Made by a program: the position numbers and the translations under genes. Shown one piece after another: positions 29,413-41,437 of a DNA stretch of 64,000 bases. The number at the start of each line of letters is the position of its first letter. Position 1 is the first letter of the stretch. A model generated the notes under the pieces. The model saw only the letters and a program-made list of their open reading frames with translations. It searched no databases and was not told the DNA's origin. Source of the stretch: Canariomyces notabilis (Eukaryota > Ascomycota > Sordariomycetes > Sordariales > Chaetomiaceae); contig NW_027041833.1 of assembly GCF_033297395.1 (NCBI RefSeq), forward strand, positions 615,939 through 679,938, written 5' to 3'.

Positions 29413-32400
29413 CGCGGCGGACGGGCAGTGCCTTGGCGCCTTTTTACTGTCGCGTGCTCAAAAAGAAGCTGCAACAGCAACTCGGGCGGGTTGAAGAGAT
29501 CGACCTTGACTGAAGAGGAGATGCAGATGCAGGCCGGAATGTCTTGGTATTTAAACCATCGGGAAGGCAGGGCCTGCTCGAAGGGACCTGATGTAGCACA
29601 CACGTGTGTCTTGGCTTCGCCCACCTCGCTCGGTTGCAGAGAGAGTTTAGCCCCTCGATTGTTCGCTAACGTTGAGGCGGAAGCCCATTTTGCACACCAC
29701 CCACGGCGGCGCCGCGTCTTGGCGGCTCGATAGACCCACCGAGGTCGAGAGCAACAGCGGGACTTGCCATCCTGTCGAGGGACCTGGATTTGCTGTTGTG
29801 CGCCAGAAACAGTCCAATACCGCGGACGAAGAGGGGGGTCCAGGTATTTCAGGGCGGTCTTGGCAGGCCGAGTGGGTCAGTGGCAGATGGGCCCTGTGCG
29901 TCTGCTGGCCTCTCAGAGCGTTGCCTTCAAAACGTGCCCGGCGGAGACTGCTGGCGTGGGCGCACCTGCTCGGTCAAGCAATCAGGAATCTCAGCAGTTG
30001 CTCTCGAGTTGTTTGGTGTGGGAAACAGTTTAGCGTTGCATCTTTGTTAGCTGCATGGCGCCTCCCGCGGCCGATGCACAAGCTCCCTACCCACGCAACA
30101 TGGCTTGGAATGTGGATATGGATAACCTGCAAAGAATGACCCTATTCCGCCCTATTTGCGCTCACAGACATCTCAGATTCGGCAGAAACCATGTCCCCAG
30201 AATCCCAAAGAGATCAAAAAGCAAACCTACAAGACTTGGCTTCTGGTTCGCCTCACCGAGCACGTCAACCTGCCGGGCCCGCCACGCCGGGATTGCCACT
30301 CAGTAGTGAACACTAGCATAAGAAACCGCAGATTCTGTTCCTCGGCGGGTCATCCCCATATTGGTGGCGAGCATGGTCTGGCCGCCACTGGACTGGGGGA
30401 GACCCAGCAGGTAACGGAGCCGCATAACAGTTAGATATTCTACATTATCGACTTTGATTCAGGAGGGTTCAAGCCAACAAACAGGCCCATTCATCTCCTC
30501 GCACGTGGGAATTGTCCAATAAGTGGTGGAACACAGAGCGTAAGACATCGGCACTAATTTTAAAAGTACGCCGATTCACCAAGCTCCATCTGCGCAAAAT
30601 TCTGGTGTTGCAGATTCGATAATTCGAAGCACTCGTAGCATTTGGAAGTCCCGATCTTGAGACGTGAGGTTGGATGGCATGCGCGCCAAGAGCGGAATCG
30701 TGGCTTGGCATTGTGGGGCCCTGAAATCCCGGCAAGGGACAGGGATCTCGATTGCCAGCGCAGCAGCCAATCATGTTGCGAGAAACAGCAACGTGCCGCA
30801 ACGTCCAACATCCACTCGCTCGTTCAACTCAACGTTGGGGTTGTATCTTCTTCCCTCTGCAGTCTGCACACTTTCGTCGCTGGCAGATGCGAACGAACCA
30901 CAGGTCCAACCACACACCGAACGACAGAAACAGGATTCAGGATGCGGACCCGTGATTTTATCATTGCAGCCAAACGCTAGCCGGGCAACATACCCGAACA
31001 GGCATGTCGTCGATTTCCGAGGCTGAAGAGACGCATGTGCTTCTCGCTGCAATGTGGGCAAATGCACAAACTATTGTATGTACGGAACAAATCTTACTAT
31101 TCGCTGGCCACAAGCGATGTTCGGCACGGGTAAGCCGAGAGGCCTCACCGAAAAGCCTTACCAACACAACATCACGTTCGCCATGACTAACGGCTGGGTT
31201 GGGTGTTCATCAGTGTAAAAAAGAACTCATCACTGTCATCAGTCGCCAGTCGCGCCTAGGCAGGAGAGCTGCCCGGATTCAGGACCGACCCAGAGCCCAG
31301 GTGAGCCACCTCGCCAGGAAACGCTACCTCATCTGGGACTCGGCTCTGCTCTACGGGGATCTTCGAAAATCAACCAATGAAGCGAAACCTACCTCATCGA
31401 CAGCGAAACCAAAACGCTCCCGCTTGACCTTCCCACGCTCCCACGCTACCTACACTTCCGCTAAGCATCCTTGCTGACCATTCAGGTATATTACACTGCA
31501 TGTGTAGTATTCGATACTATACTTCGCAAACATCCCGCTCTCTCCACATTACAGACAGAGGCGCACATGGCGTGCTGGTCAATGTCACACTGCATCTTTC
31601 CAGTGTCCCGTCGCGGGAGTCACTACCATGGTGTCGGGACTCTCCGCTTGCTCTTGGAAACCTGGCCATGGAACAGTCGATATTGTGTTTGACATGCTGG
31701 GTTTGATCAGCGTCCGGACCGTCTCCCTGCTGTGTGATCGGCTACTACACGAGTGGCAGCCGGGCTGTCATGGTAACCTGCTGACCTGCATAGGGGTCTA
31801 CTCCCCCTGTCTCTCCAGATTAGACGCTTTGCGATGCCTATATCAGAACCCGAACCTTTAACTGCAGGTGGCTTTCCTGAGTAGCCTTGAGTACATATCA
31901 TGGCACAGGCCCAATGACTTGTCGGACTGACTGGAGTGGCGTCTGAGACTCGACCGCGTTGCGGCGGTCAAAATGCCTGGCCCAAACGGCAGCCCGCTTT
32001 GAGCCTCGCATACGGAGGCAGTCTCTATATGATGAACAGTGCACTTCGTAAAATGACAGCACTGTCAGTCGACTCCACCCCTTTGGGATCTTGAACTCGT
32101 CGGCCACCGCCAACAGTCTCCACATGTAGACAAATGCAACCACTGCTCCGAGAGAGCCGGTTTGGATCGGTGGCGGTTTTTGCCCCTGCGATTTATCGGA
32201 CAAGAGCAAAACGCCTGGCATATACACAGAAGTCAGAAGCAGAGCCTCATACTCCGTACGCCAAAGAGGCGGTTCCGGCCCCCACGCTTTTCCGGTCTGG
32301 TACTTTGCCCGAGGCAGAAAACATGAAGACCGTTACGACCGGACAGGCCGGTGCTAGAGGCAGCATGCTTCCGAGGTTGACGTTGCGTCCAATGGCACTA

Positions 32401-33361
32401 CTCGGCACCAACATGAGTGTGCTGCTCTGATCTTTACCTGGATTAGCCAACCCGATGGCTCCTCAATCTACGGCGCTACGCCGCTTGAATCAATCCCTCA
32501 CTCTTACGGACTCAGGGTCCGGAATCATTCACTAATGTACCCATGGATGTCCGCATCTCCGCTCCACAGTAGCCTCGGACGGACAAACATCCCAGTCGGG
32601 CCGGGTGGATTCGGGGGTTTTCTGGCCTCCCTACTGTCAGTGTCTGGTATGATCCCTTTGTAACCAGTCCCTAATTATAGCGTCACCTCCTCCTCCGCCA
32701 ATAACAACACAGAAAAGACAGAGCAAGAAGAATGTTCAGATCAAAAAATCTGTTTGCCTTCAGCGGCTGTCCAGAGTGAGACTTCCTCTGCTGTGGCAGT
32801 CTATGTCCAGGGCTAGAACGATCTTCCTGGCTACATCCCGAATCTTCCAGACTTCAACGATCTAAGGGAGGGGCCTGGACGCCGGCGGATGGTGTGCCCG
32901 GAGCCCTAAGATCATACCGCCCTGCAGTCCAGAGCCGTCTTCATTGCGCTCCCTCCGACTCAATTTCATTGCGCTGCCCCTATCCTCCGGATTCGAATCT
33001 CGAACCTATCGTGGACGGATTGAGGAATTGCGCAACGGTCACCGTTGGGAAAAGAGGAAAAAAGAGAAGGAGGAGGAGAAAAAAACTAGAAAGGAAAAAA
33101 AGGCGAAGGGAGGGAGAAAAGGGGGCCCGTGGCTTTACATGTAGGGCGAAACAAGTCCCCTTCAAATGCAACTTTCAACTTTCACGGCACACACGAGAAG
33201 GCTGAAAGTTGCCAGAAAATACTTCAGACATAATTCGAATCCTCCACGTTTGCCTCCCACATCCGCCATTTCTACTAGCGAAGTTGGCCCCTTGGGCACA
33301 TCGATAGGTGTTAGTTACTGTTAGAGCCGATAGCATCTCCTCTCTTCGTAATCCAGCAACC
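29413..33361. other. long gene-poor region
   Basis: Nearly 4 kb without a supported gene. Open frames up to 155 codons (for example 29672-30139, plus strand) have no motif, signal peptide or spliceable partner. A purine-rich tract lies at 33047-33125. I see no transposon ends or rRNA, and no clear tRNA. Confidence 0.5.
33047..33125 (+). repeat. purine-rich low-complexity tract
   Basis: About 80 bp almost wholly of A and G on the plus strand, with runs of GAA, GGA and poly-A. It lies beyond the 3' end of the Gly-Lys secreted gene. Such tracts can form triplex DNA; no function is shown. Confidence 0.8.
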
Positions 33362-33906
33362 TCACTGAACATGGCCATTTCCCTTTCCTTTCCCCTTTCC
33401 TTTGCCTTTCCCCTTGCCTTTGCCCATGGCTTTCATATTGTTCTTTCCCTTTCCTTTGCCTTTCCCTTTACCCCTATTATTTGCCCCATCTTGCGCGCAA
33501 TCGCCTTGCGCCTGGCCCGGAATGGGAGTAGCAGTCGCAAAATCGCAAGCAGTGTCTGGCAAGTCCGATGGCAAGGCGACGTCTCCTGTTGGAGCTGGGT
33601 TAGGGATGGTGATGGGATGTGAAACGTCCTCAACATCTTCACTTGCTGCAGAACACCAGTCAGCGCTCGGGGTAGCGTCAACTCCCTAGGCGGGTTGCGC
33701 TCACTGGATCCAACATAATCCGTCGGATCAAATTGCCCGTTCACTCCATGATCCCGCTCATCCAGGGAAGCGCGTCCATATCGAGCCCACATAGTGCCAT
33801 GTACCGTACGAGCACCGTCGAGGCGTCGAAGATGATAGGCCGAGGATGAGCCCCAAAGCAGGAGCAGGGGAAGGAGGGCGGCGTATAGTGACGAGTAGAT
33901 TTTCAT
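33362..33906 (-). CDS. Putative small secreted protein with Gly-Lys repeat tail
   Basis: Proposed as two exons, 33906-33745 and 33685-33362, joined over a 59-bp phase-0 intron (donor GTGAAC, acceptor CCTAG), giving 161 residues. The N-terminus is a clear signal peptide (core L-Y-A-A-L-L-P-L-L-L-L, ending S-S-A-Y). The middle has three cysteines and is Pro/Asp-rich. The last 40 residues alternate Gly and Lys in two blocks, N-R-G-K-G-K-G-K then M-G-K-G-K-G-K, ending N-G-H-V-Q. Without splicing the first exon runs on in another frame to a 157-residue product with a K/R-rich end, so the intron decides the product. The donor is weak. A basic Gly-Lys tail could bind anionic surfaces or nucleic acid; that is a guess. 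Not recognised as a family. Confidence 0.45.
33373..33475. repeat. CCTTTC-type pyrimidine-rich repeat
   Basis: Imperfect repeats of TTTCC/TTTGCC on the plus strand, the complement of the GGN-AAR codons of the Gly-Lys tail. An ATGGCTTTCATATTG interruption splits it into two blocks. Confidence 0.85.
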
Positions 33907-35983
33907 AATTGCGAGACGCGGAAATGAAGACTAAGTCGGGTGTAACTGGAATACACCGAGGACCGGTCAGGACTCAATGCCGACTGGAGGTAAACAAAGG
34001 GGGCCTATAGATTGAGACTTAAAGCAACGACTCGGAATCAATGGTGATGGAGTAGACCGGAGCAAGAGGTCGTTGCAGTCACGGCGTCATATAAATATGG
34101 TCCTGTGCAATGTCTCAACCCTGCATCCAGTCTGCTGGCTGAGTTACGGGCCTCTCACTCCAGGTCTCTGGGATTGCCCATTGCCGCCTGTAGTAAGGTG
34201 GCATCTGGGGATGGCGGTATGTCATACATGGCGTTGTTTAAGGCCTTAAGTTCAAAGGAAGCCACAATTGAGGTCAGTGCCTAACTGGAGGTACGGATTG
34301 GTGCCTCTGTGAACTGCTATGTATGTCTGTACAGGGGCTCAGGGGTTGACTGGCCAATCCGAAACCCCAAAGTTCAGCCTCATGTTACAGAGACGGCGAT
34401 ACGCTGCGAAAGGACACAGGAAGGCATGCGATAAGCGAGCTGGCTCAAATTGTTGGAGACTTTAGTGGTCGAATATCCATCATGGTTTCAAGAGTTTATA
34501 TAAGCATCAAGCTCTACACTACATCTAAGCTCTTAGGTACGTCACAACCGGCTGTACCTGAACGACTTTGGCACCTTCTATATGCCTTGTACCTTGATGG
34601 AATTCTATACTCTAACATTACTGCAGTCCTAAGAGTTGCTCCGTCACTATCTCGACGAAGAAGCCAAGACTTAGATACTAAAGAGAGGCCGCGGAAAATG
34701 CGAAGAAACCTAAGAGTTGGCACAGCACAGCAGCTGGGCTTTTGTCATAAGGCTACGGTTTAATGATGACAGTCCTGGGATTTTTTTATGAGGCTTACTG
34801 TTAAGGTCTTGTCTTGTTCTGAAGCGGGGAACCCGCTCCTGTTGGGCCAGAGTTGTTGATGTTCGTCCCGCGGTCTTGAAAGGGTCTCCTGACGAGTCCT
34901 AGCACTGACCTGACCTCATTTCTTTACCCCAATAGAACATCAGTTTATCTATCTCAGCTACCTTGAGCATCATATGTTTTCTTGCAATCAATCATAAGCA
35001 GTTTATATGAGCGCCAAGCAAGGACCATCCAGCCTGGCCCTCCATTCCAACCCCTTTATGCCATGCTATAACTTCTCTCCGCCGTGCCTTGTCACCAACG
35101 CAAAGCAAAAGAAATAAAGGGTAACAAGAAAGAAGAAAAAAGGAACAGAAGAGATAGGAGTTGTGGACCGTCGACGCGTTAAGCCCCAGTTGGAATCAAG
35201 GCTGGAATCCATCACTTGTGAGTTGGACCTGAGCTGCTCCAAGTCTTCGGCAATGGTTCAACAGGTGAGTTGCACCGACAACATAACCTGAGGTTGCACA
35301 CCGCCATCTAAGACTTCGCTCCCTGCATAGGATGCACCTGCCTCACTAGGTAGGTACCTCTCTATGCCAGCAAGCGTACTGAAAGAGCACGCCCTACCAA
35401 ATTCGGACTTGCGCACTCAATGTTCAGGCTCGGCTCCTGCAGTGAAGATCAGGGGCGTTGATCAGGCCAATGTCCACGACGGTTCCCAACGCCGACCCCA
35501 TACCATAATGAGTCCAGAGCACCTAGTGGCAACGTCGATCGTATTAAGGGGCTTAAAGTCGGGTGAGGGCGGCGACAGCAAGTGAAACAAACAGTCCGGC
35601 ATCGAGGGCTGCGCAGCTCAATCCTAAGCCGATCTAGGGCAAGTGGAAGTCAGACCCGAAGGCTTGCATGCTCATCCAGTTACACCCGACGCGGGGTCTC
35701 GAATCGTGCCATTGTCGACCTCAACTCAGCAGGCAGGAGTGATCGGGGTAGTGAGGGGTAACCGGGTAAGTCGCTACCCGACTCTCGGGTGAAGAGCGAT
35801 CGGATATGTTCTTGCGTAGAGGAAACTGCGATGCTGATTACCTCTTGAATATCCTCCCGAGTGAGTCCTCACCCATCCTCTTTATCCAGGTCATATCAGT
35901 ACATCCCAGCCACCAACCCGATTGCATCACCTCTCGAGTGTTCCTGTGGCCTGTGGTCAATCCACCCGCAAACCAGGTTGGCA
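33907..35983. other. gene-poor region upstream of flavin monooxygenase
   Basis: About 2.1 kb. The frame at 34482-34763 (plus, 93 codons) lies in an AT-richer patch but shows no motif. A TAGGTAGGTACC motif is at 35348. The monooxygenase frame is open back to 35861, with the preferred start at 35984. Confidence 0.5.
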
Positions 35984-38043
35984 ATGTCGCCCTCAAGCAC
36001 TCCAGATCAATCCCACCTCCCCTCCCATGATCGAGTAGTCCCGGGCTCGGTGAACCTTCCACCGGCGCCCTGGCCTCGCACCGCCCCGCTCCCTTCAAAT
36101 CCATCAGCCTTCGGCCCGTCCGCCATTGCCGCGCAGACCGTCACCGCGCTCAACACGGCGCTAGCAAACGCCGACCCGGCCGCCGTGGCAGCCCTCTTCC
36201 TCCCGGATTCTCCGGAAGCAGAATGCTCTGATTCCCCCAATGCCACGGCAACCGGCTTTTGGCGCGACCACCTTGTCCTGACACTGCAGCTGCGCACCCT
36301 CAAGGGCGCCGGCCGCATCCGCGCCTGGTTGGAGGGCCTCGTCCCCTCGGGCCATCTGCAGGGTGTCAAGCTGGCGGTGGACGAATCGTCCGCCTTTCGA
36401 GCGCCGCATGTTGTCGGGTTCCGCCCCGCGCCGGGAACTGGCGAGCAGCAGGTGGAGGGGGTGGCGTTTTTTCTGTCCGTCACCGGCCCGTTTGGCAGCG
36501 GCAGGGGCGTGGTTCGCATGGTGCACACAGACGCCGGCTGGAGGGTGTGGACGCTCTTTACCACCCTTGAGGCGCTACACGGTGTTGAGGAAGCTAGAGG
36601 GCCCCGCAGGGAGGTGGGCGTGCAGCATGGCGCTTGGGTAGGCAGGAAGAGTTGGGAGGAGAGAAGGAGGGAGGAGGTGGAGTTTGTCAGTCCGGATGGC
36701 AAGGAAACAGGGCCGGAGGTGTTGATTATTGGTGGGTTTGGTTGCGGTTTGTTTTTGAAAGGAACTGACTGGGGATGCTGACTCGTCATCATGTGCCAGG
36801 TGCTGGACAGGCAGGCTTAAGCATTGCTGCGAGATTCAAGATGCTTGGCGTGTCGGCTCTGGCGATCGATTGCAACGCCGCCGTGGGAGACAACTGGCGG
36901 AAACGGTACGCCCAGCTCGTTCTGCACGACCCCGTCTGGTACGACCACATGCCGTACATTCCTTTCCCGGACTCTTGGCCGGTGTTCACGCCCAAGGATA
37001 AGCTGGCCGACTGGTTCGAGTTCTACGCCAAGGCTTTGGACCTTAACGTGTGGATGTCTACCAGCTTGTCCTCGTGCAAGTGGGACGACACCAAGAGAGA
37101 GTGGACAGTTACTGTCAACCGTGTCAGTCTGCACGATGGCCAGGTGCAGGCCAGGACCTTCTACCCAAAGCATATTGTTCTTGCCACAGGCCAGTTCGGC
37201 AAGCCGAATATGCCCCAGATCCCAGGGATGGAGACATTCCAGGGTGACATGCTCTGCCACTCAGCACACTTTGCGGGTGCTAAGCAGTCCGGTAACGGCA
37301 GAAAGGCCATTGTCATCGGCGCTTGCAACTCTGGGATGGACATATGTCAGGAATTCTTCGAGAGGGGCTACGATGTGACAGTAGTGCAGCGCTCCTCCAC
37401 TTGTGTTCCTTCAAGCCCTGGCGTTTTGAAGATTACGTTTGGAGGGCTGTACGAGGAAGGGGGCCCGCCCGTTGAGGACAGTGATATCTCGACCCATGGT
37501 TGGCCTAGTGAGGTTCTCAAGTCGATCCAGGTTGATCTGACTCGGAAGATGGTGGAGCACGACAAGGAGATGTTGGATGGATTGGAGGAAGCCGGCTTCA
37601 AGACTGACACTGGACCGCACGGCGCTGGTATATTTGCCAAGTACCTCCAGAAGGCCTCGGGCTACTACATTGACGTTGGCGGCGCGAAACTGATTTGTGA
37701 AGGGAAGATCAAGGTCAAGCAGGGTCAAGAAGTGGTGCAGGTTCTGCCAAGAGGGCTGAGGTTTGCCGACGACACCGAGCTGGAGGCGGACGAGATTGTG
37801 TTTGCCACCGGGTACGGTGACATGAGGACCATCGCAAAGGGTATTCTCGGGGACGAGCTCACCGACAAGGTCGGCGGCACTTGGGGATGGGACGAGGAAG
37901 GTGAGATGAGAACACTCGGGAAGGAGAGCGGCCACCCTGGTATTTGGTTCCATGGGGGGAATCTGGCCTTCTGTAGGTATTATTCGAGATTGTTGGCGCT
38001 GCGTATCAAGGCAGGCCTTGAAGGGTTTGATGATAGGGCTTAG
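35984..38043 (+). CDS. Flavin-containing monooxygenase with N-terminal NTF2-like domain
   Basis: Two exons, 35984-36731 and 36800-38043, with a 68-bp intron (GTGGGT ... GCCAG), give 663 residues. Residues about 40-230 resemble a SnoaL/NTF2-like fold domain. The splice rebuilds the FAD-binding V-L-I-I-G-A-G-Q-A-G-L motif. Next come the FMO fingerprint-like F-Q-G-D-M-L-C-H-S-A-H-F, an A-T-G-Q-F-G-K-P segment, and a second nucleotide-binding motif (A-I-V-I-G-A-C-N-S-G) for NADPH. The late F-A-T-G-Y-G-D motif is also present. Such proteins hydroxylate small molecules using NADPH and O2; the substrate is unknown. I chose 35984 because the sequence upstream looks non-coding; 35861 is in frame. No signal peptide. 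It converges on the next FAD enzyme. Confidence 0.88.
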
Positions 38044-38208
38044 AGAGGCACGGCGGGGAACCATTGAACTAGCTATTTTCATTGCTGCTCTGGTGGTACA
38101 GCAGAGAGCTCTGTCATTGTTTTATTAGCTTTAGATGCACACCCCTAAAAAGCCTTCTTGATCACACAGGGCGCCAGAACTCCGTCCTCAACAGTGCCGT
38201 TTCCATCA

Positions 38209-39555
38209 TCAGTCTTGAGAATCCGGCTTCTTCAGAGAGTTGGCATCGGCCAATCCCTCCGTTTTGGTATCTCGTTCAAGTTTGATGGCGCTCAGGGTCA
38301 CAAACGCCCGCTCAATGTCCCCCTTGACATCATACATGTTCATAAACTCCCCTGCTTCATCCAGGAAAGCTCTGATCTTGTCCACATCGTCTCCAATACC
38401 TGGTTCGGCAAAAGCATACACGCGACCAAACTTCCGAGACAGTTCCACCACCTTCTGGGTACGCTCTATGCGTGCGCAGTTATATGTGGCGAGCGCGATG
38501 TTTATGTCGTCTAGCTTCCTCACCCCCTGGAACAACCGGTTGAGCATTGCCGCGTCCTCGAGCGCTTGGCCCGCCCCGTTACCGGCAAAGGGTAGAGCGG
38601 TGTGGGCGGCGTCTCCAAAGATGGAGATGCGACCGCGCGTGTAGTACGGCGCAGGGTCATGGTCAAGTGCTCGCCAGGAGGCGGAGGGATCGTCGGCGAT
38701 CATGGAGATTATGTTCTGTGCAGCGGGGTGATAGTCCGTATACTCGGCTGGGTCGAGCGGTGGCGCCTGGTTGTCGTCGTCCCCGTCGCCGGGCACAGGA
38801 GCTACGCCGCGGATTGCAATACCCGCACTGAGCCGCTTGCCTTTATTGAGGGGGATGCAATTTACATGGCCGCGCGGGCCGAGCATGATGGGCACCGTGC
38901 GGGTGTATTCCTCGGCGATGCGTTGACGGGCAAAATCGGACGAGACAAGCGTGCGGTAGATCTGCCAGCGATCGTGATTTTTTGGGGCCGCCGCTGGGTG
39001 GTCGGCGCCGAGCAGGTAGGTCCGGACGCGGGAGTGGACACCGTCAGCGCCGAGAACGCAGTCGACGGTTGCAGCGGAGCCGTCAGAGAACTTGAGACAA
39101 ATCCGTCGGGCCTCGCCAGAATAGGGGCGGATCTTGCAGAGGCGTTTGCCAAAGGAGATGCAGTCTTTCGGGATGAGGGCAAGCAAGCCCTCAAGTAGAT
39201 CGGCTCGGCTCACGCTTTTGCGGCCCTTGGCCTTACCGAGCTCGGCAACGAGAGTGCCTGCGTGTGGGCCGTGAGCCATGTAGACGTTGGTGGCGATCAT
39301 CTCTTCCTCTTCCGATGTAAGTGAGAGGGCCTTGTTGATGTACGCTTGCCGGACCTCCGGGCCGATGAGGGCCATGGCCTCGAGGGCGTTGCGATGCAGT
39401 GCCAGACCAGCGCCGACATCTTCGTACGCGCTAGCAGCCTCGTAAACGTGCACATTCAAGTGCCTTTGCTTGACCAATCCGGCTGCAAGGGATAGACCGG
39501 CGATTCCACCTCCCACGATGGCGACAGAGATGGGTCGACTAGTGCTCGTGTCCAT
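38209..39555 (-). CDS. FAD-dependent monooxygenase, salicylate hydroxylase-like
   Basis: A single-exon protein of 448 residues from the ATG at 39555; an in-frame ATG at 39681 would add 42 residues that look like leader. The three signatures of the aromatic hydroxylase family are present: G-G-G-I-A-G-L-S near the N-terminus (FAD ADP moiety), V-L-G-A-D-G-V-H-S (DG motif), and I-F-G-D-A-A-H-T-A-L-P (GD motif), followed by G-N-G-A-G-Q-A-L-E-D. These enzymes hydroxylate aromatic or terpenoid substrates with NAD(P)H and O2. It ends 166 bp from the flavin monooxygenase and converges on it. No polyketide or peptide synthase is in the window, so there is no evidence for a secondary-metabolite cluster. 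Substrate unknown. Confidence 0.92.
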   Translation of the reverse strand: MDTSTSRPISVAIVGGGIAGLSLAAGLVKQRHLNVHVYEAASAYEDVGAGLALHRNALEAMALIGPEVRQAYINKALSLTSEEEEMIATNVYMAHGPHAGTLVAELGKAKGRKSVSRADLLEGLLALIPKDCISFGKRLCKIRPYSGEARRICLKFSDGSAATVDCVLGADGVHSRVRTYLLGADHPAAAPKNHDRWQIYRTLVSSDFARQRIAEEYTRTVPIMLGPRGHVNCIPLNKGKRLSAGIAIRGVAPVPGDGDDDNQAPPLDPAEYTDYHPAAQNIISMIADDPSASWRALDHDPAPYYTRGRISIFGDAAHTALPFAGNGAGQALEDAAMLNRLFQGVRKLDDINIALATYNCARIERTQKVVELSRKFGRVYAFAEPGIGDDVDKIRAFLDEAGEFMNMYDVKGDIERAFVTLSAIKLERDTKTEGLADANSLKKPDSQD

Positions 39556-40492
39556 GGCACGGCTGCGGCAGGTTGTGATTGCAGAGTGTTGTGAACTTGT
39601 GATGAAGAGAAGTGACCGACTGGCCGTTCTTCCTCTAAGTGTCCTTGAAATATAGAATACCCACCTCAGAAGTTCCAGCACAGATCATCTTTGCATAGCT
39701 TAGTGACCTACTAGGTATCCGAGAGCAGTTGGCGCGGTCTCTGAGACGACGGTGTCGACAATCATTGTCAAAGCTCTGCTTGTACTGCGTCGGGTTGTCC
39801 GGCTCTGGTACCTCTACACATCTGGACCAGAGTCAGCAGTCTACTCGTTATGGTTGCGATTGGGCGTAACGGCGTTACCGGTATGTTAGCTCAACGGTTG
39901 GAATTTGAGGCTGCGAATGATGGGCTCAGAGTGTATCCATATTCGTGCTTCAGAAAGCGCAGTGATATGAAGCTAGAATGCTACGGATGTTCTCCTAACC
40001 GTATAACTCCCATACTGGCAAGAAAATGCGCTGTTCGACAACTGGATGAGTATATGAAAGAATACTTACCTGAGAGAAGCAGCATGGAAGATGCGCTGCA
40101 TCCCCATTCAAGTATGTCACCGTCTTAGACTCAGCTGCTTAATGTATCCTGGCAACGGAAGCTCGTGCAACTTCCCTAACGTCGCTTCTTAACTCCGGCA
40201 TTCTTGATGCAGGGTTCAAACGAGCTGCAAGATGATGGGAAGGAGCGTCAATGCCTTCGACCGAGTATTAACAAGGCGCTCTCGGCAGCCCCAATGCTCC
40301 TTCCTCACTCTACCTAAGCGTAGCCCTGTTGGATAAGTGTCCTGACGGAAGCCTGGATTAGCAGTACCTTGCTGAATTCTTTTACTGAATCCTTGCTTCA
40401 TCCACTCCTGCTCCCCTGGGACATTCGGCCCTCGGGTGAACACGGGCTCCTTTCTGCAATTGATACCGAGAAGACATTTAAACATCGTTAAC
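39556..40492. other. intergenic, divergent promoters
   Basis: About 940 bp between divergent FAD monooxygenase and GH18 genes. A 92-codon frame at 39850-40128 has no motif I recognise. The other open frames are shorter or extend into the GH18 gene. Confidence 0.5.
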
Positions 40493-41437
40493 ATGAAGCC
40501 AACTTTCTTACCCCTAATATTTGGCACATTTCTGGCTGTCCCTCTCTTCGCGGCTCCCGTAAGACAGTCGCCTGAAATACCGGACTTACCTCGACTAGTG
40601 CTCTACTACCAGACAACGCATGACCCGTTCGGTCGCCCGATATCCATATTGCCCCTCGTCACAGAGAAGCACATCGCCCTGACGCACCTCATCGTTTGCT
40701 CCTTCCATATCAACTATGGCGGCATCGTCCACCTCAACGACCATCCGCCTCAGTCACCACTGTTCTACACACTTTGGAACGAGACCCGCGTCATGCAGGC
40801 TGCTGGAGTCAAGGTGATGGGCATGGTGGGCGGTGCAACGCCGGGCGCCTTTACTCGGTCCACCCTTGACAGCGCCGACGTTCAAACTTTCGACGGCTAC
40901 TACAGCCAACTGCGCAACGTAATCGCAGCCTATCGACTCGACGGTCTGGACATTGACGTGGAACAGCGGATGAGCCAGAAGGGGATCACGAGGCTGGTCC
41001 GGCGGCTGCGACAGGACTTTGGGCCTGATTTCATCATCACGCAAGCACCCGCCGCATCGGCCCTGCTGCGCTCAGACGGCGCCCTAAGCGGGTTTAGCTA
41101 CCAACAACTAGAGAACGAGGTTGGCGCGGACATCGCCTTTTACAACACACAATTCTACAACGGGCTGGGCAGCATGGTCGGTGCGGACACGTTCGAGAGC
41201 ATTGTCGATGCCGGCTGGCCGCCCACCAAGATTGTGGCTGGACAGCTTACCTCGCCCGCAAATGGCGGCGGTTTCGTGCCGCACGAGCAGCTGAACAAGA
41301 CCATCACGGAGTTGCGAGACAGGTACGGCGAGATTGGCGGCATAATGGGTTGGGAGTACTTCAACAGCGCACCAGGTGGGCGCGCCCGTCCTTGGTATAT
41401 ACGGCCCCTCTTATCGATGGCTTCGAACACGACGTGA
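40493..41437 (+). CDS. Secreted GH18 glycoside hydrolase (chitinase/ENGase-like)
   Basis: A single-exon protein of 314 residues. The ATG at 40493 starts a signal peptide (core L-P-L-I-F-G-T-F-L-A-V-P-L, cleavage near F-A-A-P-V); the frame is open to 40436. The GH18 catalytic motif D-G-L-D-I-D-V-E is intact, with D153, D155 and proton donor E157. A second-strand motif (V-M-G-M-V-G-G-A) and a late G-W-E-Y-F also fit the TIM barrel. The short length and absence of chitin-binding or insertion domains resemble secreted endo-beta-N-acetylglucosaminidases, which cut the chitobiose core of N-glycans, as much as class III chitinases. There is no GPI signal at the C-terminus, so it is likely released. 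Confidence 0.9.
   Translation: MKPTFLPLIFGTFLAVPLFAAPVRQSPEIPDLPRLVLYYQTTHDPFGRPISILPLVTEKHIALTHLIVCSFHINYGGIVHLNDHPPQSPLFYTLWNETRVMQAAGVKVMGMVGGATPGAFTRSTLDSADVQTFDGYYSQLRNVIAAYRLDGLDIDVEQRMSQKGITRLVRRLRQDFGPDFIITQAPAASALLRSDGALSGFSYQQLENEVGADIAFYNTQFYNGLGSMVGADTFESIVDAGWPPTKIVAGQLTSPANGGGFVPHEQLNKTITELRDRYGEIGGIMGWEYFNSAPGGRARPWYIRPLLSMASNTT

Noticed and set aside
29672..30139. 155-codon plus-strand frame
   Set aside because: No recognisable family and Trp/Arg-rich composition typical of spurious frames.
35984..39555. Secondary-metabolite cluster
   Set aside because: Two oxidoreductases are present but no polyketide, peptide or terpene synthase, transporter or pathway regulator is nearby.
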